The translations under genes were made by a program, and so were the position numbers. Of a stretch of DNA of 64,000 nucleotides, positions 32,784 to 40,318 are shown piece after piece. How positions within the stretch are numbered: position 1 is the stretch's first letter; each line of letters opens with the position of its first letter. The DNA comes from Rhizobiaceae bacterium. Its GTDB lineage: Bacteria > Pseudomonadota > Alphaproteobacteria > Rhizobiales > Rhizobiaceae. The stretch covers positions 62,001-126,000 of the forward strand of contig JAMLJB010000004.1 in the NCBI GenBank assembly GCA_023953835.1, read 5' to 3'. The notes beneath the pieces are model-generated. The model was not told the origin of the DNA. It did not search any database and saw only the letters and a list, made by a program, of their open reading frames with translations.

Positions 32784-33479
32784 TTGTACCGCGTCTTATT
32801 TATCTTAGTCAGTGTCGTTCTGACTCTTGCCGCCGCATTCCTGTATTTCACTTGGGGGCCGAGCTTTTCGTGGAACCAAAAGCTGACGCTAAAAGTCGAA
32901 ACACCGGATGGGCTGAAGGTTGGCTCAAGCGTGTCTCGGGTGAGCCTGCGAATAGAAAACAACGTGCCGGGGATCGGGCGAAAAGGAACCGGCGGGGTCA
33001 AGGGAGAGGCGGCGTTCGTCGAGGTGGCACCGGGCCGTTACCTTTTTGCGGTGCTGACAAATGCGGAAACTATCGCTCAAGAGACGTTCAGAGATGAAAC
33101 TGGTTTCGGCAGAGAGGATGTCGAGATTTGGGCTACGCGGCTGGAAAATCTGCGCGAGGAACGCAACGTTTCCAGGCCAAGCTACCCGCTCCTCGTTACC
33201 TTTGATGATGTGTCCAACCCAGCTTCGGTGCGACGCGTCAATCCGGATGATTTAACAGCCGCGTTCGGCCTGGGCACGAAGCTCAGGTCGATCTCCTTAA
33301 CAATCACGGATGAGGCCGTCACCGAAGGTCTGGTGGAAACCGTCTTAGGGTGGCTCGAGACGGTGGGCAGAGATCGGGGAACGCTCATACCTGATCCTCC
33401 TCGAATAAAGGCGGATGCGTCCGATCCGGCGATTCAATATCTTTCACCTAGTGCGTTTTCGACGTTCTTGTACAAATGA
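32784..33479 (+). CDS. Membrane-anchored paralogue B of preceding lipoprotein
   Basis: A 231-residue protein. It begins with an uncleaved-looking membrane segment (LFILVSVVLTLAAAFLYFTW) rather than a lipobox, then SWNQKLTLKVETPDGLKVGS, YPLLVTFDDVSNPASVRRVN and LTITDEAVTEGLV, matching paralogue A at the same positions. The start is TTG 32784, supported by GAGAAGG upstream; no ATG or GTG is available near it. Separate sites flank the two paralogues, so they are distinct cassettes rather than a simple operon. Confidence 0.68.
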   Translation: MYRVLFILVSVVLTLAAAFLYFTWGPSFSWNQKLTLKVETPDGLKVGSSVSRVSLRIENNVPGIGRKGTGGVKGEAAFVEVAPGRYLFAVLTNAETIAQETFRDETGFGREDVEIWATRLENLREERNVSRPSYPLLVTFDDVSNPASVRRVNPDDLTAAFGLGTKLRSISLTITDEAVTEGLVETVLGWLETVGRDRGTLIPDPPRIKADASDPAIQYLSPSAFSTFLYK

Positions 33480-33522
33480 GAGGGCCGGGTCCGCACTGTC
33501 GGTCGAGTAGACGAATCTTCGT

Positions 33523-33550
33523 TGTCGCAAAAATACTAGGTTTTGCGATA
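33523..33550. repeat. dif-like site R16
   Basis: Arm TGTCGCAAAAA, spacer TACTAG, arm GTTTTGCGATA; the arms are inverted repeats over at least nine bases. It ends 15 bases before the Nudix start. Confidence 0.6.
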
Positions 33551-33565
33551 GTCGGTTTAAGTCCA

Positions 33566-34051
33566 ATGCGGACATTGCCATACATCGCCGTCGACCCTAC
33601 ACATGAACCCATGTGGGACGGTCGTGATTTTCACGGGGCCAAGATTGCTCTGGTGATGGGGGATTGCCTTGTCACCTACAAGCGAGACGACATTCCTACC
33701 ATACCTAACCCCGGCCTTTGGGACCTGCCCGGTGGCGGGAGGGAAGGCGATGAGACGCCGATATTTTGCGCCATCCGCGAGGTTGAGGAGGAATTTGGCC
33801 TAACAATTGATGCGGCTACGGTGGAGTGGTGCCGCCCTTATTCCGGAACCGTAGGAGGAGCAGGTTTTAGCTATTTTCTCGTTGCGCCTTTGGACCGGGA
33901 ACGATTGGAGGATGTACGCTTCGGCAACGAAGGGGAGCGATGGGAGGTCATGCGGATTACTGATTTCCTCAATCACCATGCGGCTGTTCCCAGCCTGCAA
34001 AGCCGACTGCGGGACTGGATAGCAGCCCGGAAACCCGATTTGTTGCGCTGA
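33566..34051 (+). CDS. Nudix hydrolase
   Basis: A 161-residue Nudix protein that would cleave a nucleoside diphosphate linked to some moiety X, using divalent metal. The Nudix box is complete: G, five residues, E, seven residues, then REVEEEFGL, within the GGGREGDE...AIREVEEEFGL stretch. The N-terminus MRTLPYIAVDPTHEPMWDG and KIALVMGDCLVTYKRDD precede it. The ATG at 33566 is chosen because upstream sequence to 33523 is the site. It is alone between sites R16 and R17. Confidence 0.88.
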   Translation: MRTLPYIAVDPTHEPMWDGRDFHGAKIALVMGDCLVTYKRDDIPTIPNPGLWDLPGGGREGDETPIFCAIREVEEEFGLTIDAATVEWCRPYSGTVGGAGFSYFLVAPLDRERLEDVRFGNEGERWEVMRITDFLNHHAAVPSLQSRLRDWIAARKPDLLR

Positions 34052-34086
34052 ACATTAAGTTGGCTTTATCCCGCTAGTTGCCGGAT

Positions 34087-34114
34087 CGTTGCACAAATTC
34101 TGAGTATTCCGCCA
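34087..34114. repeat. dif-like site R17 (degenerate)
   Basis: Reverse orientation: arm CGTTGCACAAA, spacer TTCTGA, arm GTATTCCGCCA. It sits between the convergent Nudix and epimerase gene ends. It is weaker than most copies. Confidence 0.4.
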
Positions 34115-34143
34115 CCGGAAGGTCTTTCCGCCGGTCGCCGCGT

Positions 34144-35166
34144 TCACCTCGCTGCAAACCACGCGTCTTCCGCCTGGTAATCGAACGCATCATAGCCATA
34201 TTGGGCGAAGGTCGGGAAATGGCGCTTCCAGTCTCCTATTCTGGCCGCTTCCACAATCCAGTGACAGGCATCCGCAACTTGACCCCTATATTCGCCTCCG
34301 TGCCATCCGAGTTCCATGGCCTGCGAGGTATCTAGGACATAGGGCCTCTCCACTGACCAAGGTGTCGCGCCGACGTACGAGGGGCCAACTGGCCCACCCT
34401 CGAAGGGAGTTAGGTGGATCGGCTTCCCGAGCGCCTCCGCGATCGCGGAGGCGATTTCCGCGACCGTCAGGGGTGTCGTGTCCGCTACGTTCAGGATGCG
34501 TTGCCTTGGTGACGACATACAAATTTCCGCAATGTCGGCTATGCCGCGCACGCTGCTTGTGTGGAAGACGCTCCTGGCTCCCCGACACACGGGAATGCGA
34601 TCCCTCCCGTCCAATGCCCGTTTCACGAACCACCATTCGCGCGGATGTCTGGCAAGCGGGCCGTAGATCGCGCAGGGCCTAAGGATCGTGACGGGGAAGC
34701 CGGATGCGAGCAAAGCCTGCTCCATGGCGACCTTTCGCGTCGAATAGGTTTGCGGCCCCGGCGCGACGGTGCGTGTGTCCTCGCTGATCGGCCCGCCGAA
34801 GACCGGGAATCCCGTCTCGCTTGCCTCGTCCAACGACCTGCCTATGTCGTCGGCATAGACACTGGACGACGAGATGACGACCAGTGAACCCATCCTTGTG
34901 TTGGCGGCCAGCAGGTCCGTTGCATCCAGAATATCATAGGCGGTGGGAACGAAAACCGCATCAATCGGAAATTCGAGGTTGCGGACGACCCCTTCATAGC
35001 TTTCGTTCGCCCCCTCAACCGGGCGAACGCCGTGTTTCAGCAGCGAGGCAGGCGGCATCCTATCACCGCGTGCCACACCCCAAACCTGCCAGCCAGCTTC
35101 TAGCAGTCGATCCGCGACGGCCGCGCCGAGTTGGCCTGTTATGCCGAATACCAGTGCCTTCTGCAT
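34144..35166 (-). CDS. NAD(P)-dependent epimerase/reductase (extended SDR)
   Basis: A 340-residue Rossmann-fold protein of the extended short-chain dehydrogenase group. The glycine motif GITGQLG is at residues 8-14; the strand VVISSSSVYADD and the active-site YSTRK motif follow, with LRPCAIYGPLARHP after. This fits sugar-nucleotide epimerase or isoflavone-reductase-like enzymes, substrate unknown. A GGAG stretch lies just before ATG 35166. It is the only gene between sites R17 and R18. Confidence 0.85.
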   Translation of the reverse strand: MQKALVFGITGQLGAAVADRLLEAGWQVWGVARGDRMPPASLLKHGVRPVEGANESYEGVVRNLEFPIDAVFVPTAYDILDATDLLAANTRMGSLVVISSSSVYADDIGRSLDEASETGFPVFGGPISEDTRTVAPGPQTYSTRKVAMEQALLASGFPVTILRPCAIYGPLARHPREWWFVKRALDGRDRIPVCRGARSVFHTSSVRGIADIAEICMSSPRQRILNVADTTPLTVAEIASAIAEALGKPIHLTPFEGGPVGPSYVGATPWSVERPYVLDTSQAMELGWHGGEYRGQVADACHWIVEAARIGDWKRHFPTFAQYGYDAFDYQAEDAWFAAR

Positions 35167-35211
35167 GGAGGTAGTCTAGCTGAGACAGCCTTAGAATCAA
35201 TTTTATCTCGA

Positions 35212-35374
35212 AGTCGCAAAACTTCTGAAACCTACACCACGTCCGCAACGGCCCGGAATTCGGGCCGCGACGTGTCGCAAAAATCAGTCGCGTAAAGCGG
35301 ACTTTCGCACACGACATTTGCGACAGAATTTTCCCTGAAAAATCAGCGTCGGCGATCTTGTCGCGAAACTTAGG
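35212..35374. repeat. Cluster of dif-like site copies R18-R19 left half
   Basis: Reverse copy R18 at 35212-35239 (arm AGTCGCAAAAC, spacer TTCTGA, arm AACCTACACCA). A 7-bp hairpin CGGCCCG/CGGGCCG follows at 35249-35267, then arm-like sequences TGTCGCAAAAA (from 35273) and CATTTGCGACA (ending about 35324). Last is the left half of R19 (arm TGTCGCGAAAC at 35359-35369, then TTAGG). No gene fits here, so this looks like several emptied cassettes side by side. Confidence 0.55.
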
Positions 35375-37034
35375 CAGACCGTCTGAAAACCCGCTGCAGG
35401 ATTCCGGCGTGTAGCGGCCTGTGGTAGGTTTTGCCATGGCGCATCTTTCAGGAACAGACCGCTCGCAATTGCTGCTTCTGCCGGAGGCGGTTGATGACTA
35501 CGTTGGGCCGAACAACCCGGTCCGCTTCATAGAGGCCTTCGTTGACGGCCTCGATCTTTCTGCCGCCGGGTTCGTGCGGGTGGCGGCGAGGGAGACGGGG
35601 CGTCCGGGTTACGATCCGGCCGATCTTCTTAAATTGTACGTGTACGGCTACATCAATCGCGTGCGCTCAAGCCGGCGGCTGGAGGCCGAGACGCACCGCA
35701 ATATCGAGGTGATCTGGCTGCTCCGGCACCTGAAGCCGGATTTCCGCACCATTGCCGATTTCCGGCGCGTGAACCGGGTGGCCTTCAAACAGGTATTCCG
35801 CGACTTCGTCATCCTTTGCCGCCAGCTTGACCTGTTCGGCCGCGAGCTTCTGGCTGTGGACGGCACGCGCATCAAGGCGGTGAACAACAAGGACCGCAAC
35901 TTCACGCGCGGCACTCTAGCGAAGTTCATCCGCGAGGCGGACGAGAAGCTGGCCGACTATATGAAGCGGCTGGACGCGGGCGATGCCGACGAGGAGAGGG
36001 CGAGCGGCGGCAACGGCTCGGGCGGCGATCTGGCGGAGAAGATCGCGGCGATCAAGGGCAAGCGCGCCCGGCATAAGGCGCTGCTGGATGAACTGGAGCG
36101 CACCGGCGACGATCAGATCTCGCTGACGGACCCGGATGCCCGCGCCATGGCGCGCATGACGAAGGTCGGCGTCGGTTACAACATCCAGCTCGCCGTCGAT
36201 GTGAAGCACAAGCTGATCGCCGAACAGGAAGTGAGCAACCAGGTCCTCGACATGGGGCTGCTCGCGCCGACGACCGCGGCGGCAATGGAGACACTCGGCG
36301 TAGAGCAGATCGAGGCCGTCGCCGATCGCGGCTACTTCAAGATCGAGGACATAGAGGCTTGCGAGAATGCGGGTATCACCGCCTACGTACCCAAACCGAT
36401 CCGCGGTCCTGCCGTGCGCGAGGGGTTCTTCTCCAAGGACGACTTCCGTTACGATGCGGCCCGGGATGCCTATATTTGCCCCGGCCAGCAGGTTTTGTCG
36501 GCGCGCTACGAGAGCAAGTCTCGCGACAATGTGAAAATCGACTACAGCAACCGCGATGCATGTAAGGCGTGTCACCTGCGCGAACGCTGCACCAAAACCT
36601 TCCGCCGCGTCTCACGACTGGAGAACGAAGCCGTTCTCGACCGCATGGCGGCACGGCTTGCTGCCCGGCCCGAAGTCCTCGACCGGCGGCGGGAAAGCGT
36701 CGAGCATCCATTCGGCACGATCAAACAGTGGATGAACCAGGGCGCGTTCCTGATGCGCCGGCTGGAGAACGTGCGAGGGGAGTTCAGCCTCACCGCGCTC
36801 GCCTATAATATCAAAAGGGCCATCACCATCGTCGGGGTTCCCGGCCTGATCGCCGCCGCGAAGGCATGATCGCCCCGAAATCCGCCTTATAATCGCACGA
36901 AACAGTCCGGAAGCGTCCTGTTGAGGCCATATGCGCCGCCAAGCGCCGATACTCGGAAATCGCCGGAGAAGTTCTCATCGATCAAGCTTAGATCCACCCA
37001 CGAGCCCATGCCGGCAGCGTTTTAGGACGGTCTG
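35375..37034 (+). mobile_element. IS1182-like insertion sequence, copy 2 (1660 bp)
   Basis: Same length and, as far as compared, same sequence as copy 1 at 15910-17569, with the same orientation. It is flanked by a 4-bp duplication TAGG (35371-35374 and 37035-37038). Removing the IS and one TAGG restores a perfect dif-like site. The two IS copies are direct repeats bracketing 17.8 kb of cassettes. Confidence 0.88.
35436..36869 (+). CDS. IS1182-family transposase
   Basis: A 477-residue transposase identical to that at 15971-17404 in every residue compared, which indicates a recent transposition or exchange. It has the same DUF772-type N-terminus, zinc-ribbon-like CKACHLRERC and C-terminal HPFGTIKQWMNQGAFLMRRL. 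ATG 35436 is used as in copy 1. Confidence 0.92.
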   Translation: MAHLSGTDRSQLLLLPEAVDDYVGPNNPVRFIEAFVDGLDLSAAGFVRVAARETGRPGYDPADLLKLYVYGYINRVRSSRRLEAETHRNIEVIWLLRHLKPDFRTIADFRRVNRVAFKQVFRDFVILCRQLDLFGRELLAVDGTRIKAVNNKDRNFTRGTLAKFIREADEKLADYMKRLDAGDADEERASGGNGSGGDLAEKIAAIKGKRARHKALLDELERTGDDQISLTDPDARAMARMTKVGVGYNIQLAVDVKHKLIAEQEVSNQVLDMGLLAPTTAAAMETLGVEQIEAVADRGYFKIEDIEACENAGITAYVPKPIRGPAVREGFFSKDDFRYDAARDAYICPGQQVLSARYESKSRDNVKIDYSNRDACKACHLRERCTKTFRRVSRLENEAVLDRMAARLAARPEVLDRRRESVEHPFGTIKQWMNQGAFLMRRLENVRGEFSLTALAYNIKRAITIVGVPGLIAAAKA

Positions 37035-37050
37035 TAGGATATTCGCGACA
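37035..37050. repeat. dif-like site R19, right half
   Basis: TAGGA (37035-37039) plus arm TATTCGCGACA (37040-37050). With the left half at 35359-35374 this gives arm TGTCGCGAAAC, spacer TTAGGA, arm TATTCGCGACA; the outer nine bases are perfect inverted repeats, the best-formed copy in the window. Confidence 0.7.
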
Positions 37051-37055
37051 ACGTT

Positions 37056-38018
37056 TCAGGCCGGCAGTTCCCTTGCGCCTTCCAAAAAATGGTCCGTTGA
37101 TTGCACCCATTGCGGTTGGCGAGGCCAATGATATTCTATCGTTCCGGATATCGGCCGGATGACAGCAGTGTAAAGCGTTCCAAGCCCTTCACTATATGCC
37201 GTGCGGTAGAGCGGCTTCTGATGAAAAGCGCCGATAAACGTCTTCAAATCGGGTTTGTCGGCTCTGAGTCGAGTCAAGCACTCCGACCGCTCGGCCGTTT
37301 CGGACCGTCTGTTGTCTTCCGGCCATTCCAAGGCAAGCTGATGGTTTGTTGTAATTGAAACCTTTCGAACGGCGGTCTTCCTGTCCGGTGACAAATACAC
37401 CACCGCATAATCGCCGCTCCTATCGAGAAGCATCACGTTATTGACCATCTGTGCAGGAAGACGCTGCAAGGTTTGGATGGCCTGCGCAGTCGTAATACAA
37501 GTCTCAAGCACATAGCGCAGGAGCAACGGTGTTTGAAAACCTTCCTCACCGTGTGCAATTCGCCCCCCAAACGTTAGAGCGACGGCCAAACCGGCCGCGT
37601 TGACGCCGTCAAGGCATCCGATCCACGCTTCCGAGGTCGCGACCACATCATGATCTAGCCACCGGCTATGAAGGACTGTTCCCTCGAAGAAATCCGGGCT
37701 GAAGTCGTAGTTTCGCACCAAAATGGGTTCGTCGCCGGGAGCCAGGGCCACGCTGCATCCAGAGATGACAGGCGGCGTGCGATACAGCGACAATGCGCGC
37801 TGCGCGATCGCGTCGGCGGTCGCGAGATTACAAACACGATCATAGAGCGGCAGGAGTTCCGGCATGTGCTTGCCTATCGCGGTTCTCGCCTGTTCCAGTG
37901 TGGGGCGAGCCGCTTCTCCCTCGCTCAGATACCACTCACGATAGCGCGGCCATGACTCGGAAAATCGCTCCTTCCACTTGTCGGCAGGTTTTCGCTCCGA
38001 GATGGCAAAAAGTTTCAT
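37056..38018 (-). CDS. C45-family peptidase / acyltransferase-like Ntn hydrolase
   Basis: A 320-residue protein of the C45 (acyl-CoA:6-aminopenicillanate acyltransferase-like) or linear amide hydrolase type. Self-cleavage before Cys88, in VISGCSVALAPGDEPILVRN, would expose the catalytic N-terminal cysteine; the NYDF motif follows and DGVNAAGLAVALTFGG is a further family block. The substrate is unknown; peptide or acyl amides are typical. ATG 38018 is preferred, with GGGGATAGG upstream. The gene is the only one between sites R19 and R20. Confidence 0.78.
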   Translation of the reverse strand: MKLFAISERKPADKWKERFSESWPRYREWYLSEGEAARPTLEQARTAIGKHMPELLPLYDRVCNLATADAIAQRALSLYRTPPVISGCSVALAPGDEPILVRNYDFSPDFFEGTVLHSRWLDHDVVATSEAWIGCLDGVNAAGLAVALTFGGRIAHGEEGFQTPLLLRYVLETCITTAQAIQTLQRLPAQMVNNVMLLDRSGDYAVVYLSPDRKTAVRKVSITTNHQLALEWPEDNRRSETAERSECLTRLRADKPDLKTFIGAFHQKPLYRTAYSEGLGTLYTAVIRPISGTIEYHWPRQPQWVQSTDHFLEGARELPA

Positions 38019-38035
38019 GAAACCTATCCCCAACC

Positions 38036-38063
38036 TGTCGCGAAAATCCCGAAACCTCCGACC
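38036..38063. repeat. dif-like site R20, right end of array
   Basis: Reverse orientation: arm TGTCGCGAAAA, spacer TCCCGA, arm AACCTCCGACC. It is the last copy found; none was seen between here and 64000. Confidence 0.7.
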
Positions 38064-38177
38064 TGGTCGGCTATAGCCTCACTGCTCTTCGGCGACTGCT
38101 TGCAATGAAATCAGCTACGGTTGTCCGATCGCGCTGCTCTCGCCATCGAAGACACAAATCACCCGTCGTTCAAGGCC

Positions 38178-38741
38178 CTATGAGGCAATCGGGTGGATGG
38201 AAATGGCCGACAAACCTTTGGCGCCGCGCCCGAAGCGGATCTTGACGGCATCTCCGGGCAGGAGGCGGGTCATGCCGAACCGACGCAACGTTTCCATATG
38301 GACGAAAATATCCTCGGTGCCGACACCGCGAGTCAGAAAGCCGAACCCCTTTTCGCGATTGAACCATTTAACGGTCACCGGTTCGGGACCATAGATGTCC
38401 CTTACCTTATTGAGACAGCGTTCAACGGCCGCATCGATCCCCGCTGTGGCCAGTGAATTGTCGACCAACAGGACCTTGAAAGCCTGTAACCCTTTGTCGC
38501 TCTGTGCCGCCAGACAATGCAACCGCGCGCCCTGAAGGACCGTGGGGTAGCGGTCGCGCTGCAGGCAGTGGGCGTGCAAGAAGACATCTCCAAGAGCGCC
38601 GTCGTCCGGCTGGATGAAGCCATATCCCTTGGCAACGTCGAACCATTTGACCAGCCCACTGACAGCGACCACTATGCTTGTTTCATCAACATATTCAGGA
38701 AATTCGGCGCCTGAGGCCTTGCTGTCCATTGCGATGCTCAT
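38178..38741 (-). CDS. Double cold-shock domain protein
   Basis: A 187-residue protein with two CspA-like domains: residues about 30-95 (SGLVKWFDVAKGYGFIQPDD, GDVFLHAHCLQ) and about 120-187 (VTVKWFNREKGFGFLTRG, DIFVHMETLRRFGM). Double-domain CspD-like proteins are common in rhizobia and bind single-stranded nucleic acid. The start is ATG 38741 or 38729. The second domain closely matches the single-domain protein at 3332, and the two genes flank the cassette region on its outer sides. Confidence 0.85.
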   Translation of the reverse strand: MSIAMDSKASGAEFPEYVDETSIVVAVSGLVKWFDVAKGYGFIQPDDGALGDVFLHAHCLQRDRYPTVLQGARLHCLAAQSDKGLQAFKVLLVDNSLATAGIDAAVERCLNKVRDIYGPEPVTVKWFNREKGFGFLTRGVGTEDIFVHMETLRRFGMTRLLPGDAVKIRFGRGAKGLSAISIHPIAS

Positions 38742-38870
38742 CAAGAAGCCACTGATTCGCCCGATTTGAAACTACCAAAGACGCTGGCGCATGGGAATTC
38801 GCAGGCTGATGCCTACAACCGAAGATAGCATACGGCTATCGACGCGAAGACGCATGGAGAGACAATAGTA

Positions 38871-39062
38871 GTGAAATTCGAACCCGAAATCGATGCCATG
38901 ACAAGCCTTCCGGAAACCTCTGTATTCCTGAAAGCCGTGCTCAAGATGGCCATGGCACAGAATCCGACCGATGCCGCTCGTGACACTCGTATCGCCTCTG
39001 AGGTGCTGGAAAGACGCGCCGAGCGATTACAACGCGAACCGGGAAACGACAATCATGGTTGA
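38871..39062 (+). CDS. Small hypothetical protein
   Basis: A 63-residue protein with GTG start at 38871: TSLPETSVFLKAVLKMAMAQ, then a charged helix IASEVLERRAERLQREPGND. It has no close recognisable family. It is separate from the GGDEF gene by about 135 bases. Coding is plausible from composition but not proven. Confidence 0.4.
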   Translation: MKFEPEIDAMTSLPETSVFLKAVLKMAMAQNPTDAARDTRIASEVLERRAERLQREPGNDNHG

Positions 39063-39199
39063 AATAGGTTGCATCCTCTTTGGGTGAAACCCTGGTCGGC
39101 AGGGTGCTTCGTAACCAGCGCACCCGCTAAACCATTCGTTAACGCTAAGGTCGCGCCATTCTGGCATCCTGCAGCCTGCTATGCGATTTGCCGTCCATT

Positions 39200-40318
39200 A
39201 TGCTCTTCGATCCAGACGACAATGTTTTGGCCTCTGGTCAGAATGCCATCCCGCAGACTGCGCTATCGACAATCCGGCTCCAATTGCTGACGGCAGAAGC
39301 GTGTCAGCAATGGCTCGCGGTGCAAGAAATTGACGCTGGCGGCAGCGTACCCGAGGTGGCGGCTTCCGAATTCGATGCATTCTTCAATAATCCGGTGGTC
39401 GGAATGTATCGATCGACGCCCGGTGGCCGCCTGCTGCGCTCGAATCCTGCGCTGGTCAGCCTGCACGGCTACCGAAGCGAACAAGAGTTCGTTGCCGCTA
39501 TCAATGACATCGCGACCGAATGGTACGTCGATCCGATGCGGCGCGACGCGTTCTGCCGGCTGATGAAGGAGCACGGCAAGGTCACTGACTTCGTGTCGGA
39601 AATCTATCGGCATGGCACGCGCGAGCGCATCTGGATCACTGAGACGGCATGGATCGTCCCCGACGTGCTTGGCCGGCCGGCCTGCTATGCCGGCACGGTG
39701 GCCGAGATTACCGCCAGGAGAGAGGCCGAAGCGTTGCTTGAACATCATGCTGATCATGATCCCTTGACCGACCTTGCCAACCGCCGACTGTTGAAGCGGC
39801 GGCTTGACCGGGCGCTTTCGACGCTTGATCCAGGGGAAGGGATCGTCGCCGTCTTATGCCTCGATCTCGACGGTTTCAAACCCGTCAATGACCGCTACGG
39901 ACATGCGGCCGGTGATGCCATACTGGTCGAGGTCGCGCGACGCCTGGCATCGACTTCAAGAGCCAGCGACCTTGTCGCGCGCGTGGGCGGCGACGAGTTC
40001 ACCGTCCTGATCAGCCGTGCTGACCATGGCGATGATGCCGTGGTGGCGGCGCGGCGCTTCCGGCGGGCCGTCAGCGAACCCTATGACATTGGCGACGAGA
40101 CGGTGACCATCGGCGTCAGCATCGGCATTGCGTTCGCTCCCTTGCATGGTTTCGATGCCCGTCAGTTGCTCGAAAACGCCGACATCGCGCTCTATCGGGC
40201 CAAGCGCGCTGGCCGAAATCACCTCAGAATATTCGATAGCGAACGACAGCCGCCGTCCTCATGCGTAGGCAGATCTGAACTCCCGCCGCTGTCCGCATCG
40301 CGCCTCGAATGGCGTTGA
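39200..40318 (+). CDS. PAS-GGDEF diguanylate cyclase
   Basis: A 372-residue signalling enzyme that would make cyclic di-GMP from two GTP. A PAS-like sensor region is at about residues 55-170 (FFNNPVVGMYRSTPGGRLLR, WYVDPMRRDAFCRLM, then AWIVPDVLGRPACYAGTVAE). The GGDEF domain follows (DHDPLTDLANRRLLKRRLDR, ARVGGDEFTVLISR) with an intact GGDEF motif; no RxxD inhibitory site was noted. There is no membrane segment. The start is uncertain: ATG 39200 or TTG 39188, both without a clear ribosome binding site. Confidence 0.85.
   Translation: MLFDPDDNVLASGQNAIPQTALSTIRLQLLTAEACQQWLAVQEIDAGGSVPEVAASEFDAFFNNPVVGMYRSTPGGRLLRSNPALVSLHGYRSEQEFVAAINDIATEWYVDPMRRDAFCRLMKEHGKVTDFVSEIYRHGTRERIWITETAWIVPDVLGRPACYAGTVAEITARREAEALLEHHADHDPLTDLANRRLLKRRLDRALSTLDPGEGIVAVLCLDLDGFKPVNDRYGHAAGDAILVEVARRLASTSRASDLVARVGGDEFTVLISRADHGDDAVVAARRFRRAVSEPYDIGDETVTIGVSIGIAFAPLHGFDARQLLENADIALYRAKRAGRNHLRIFDSERQPPSSCVGRSELPPLSASRLEWR

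Noticed and set aside
9160..38063. Integron attC sites
   Set aside because: The repeats lie at cassette boundaries, but the end motifs RYYYAAC and GTTRRRY were not found and no IntI gene is present.
9160..38063. CRISPR array
   Set aside because: The repeats are hundreds to thousands of bases apart with genes between them, not short spacers, and no cas gene is present.
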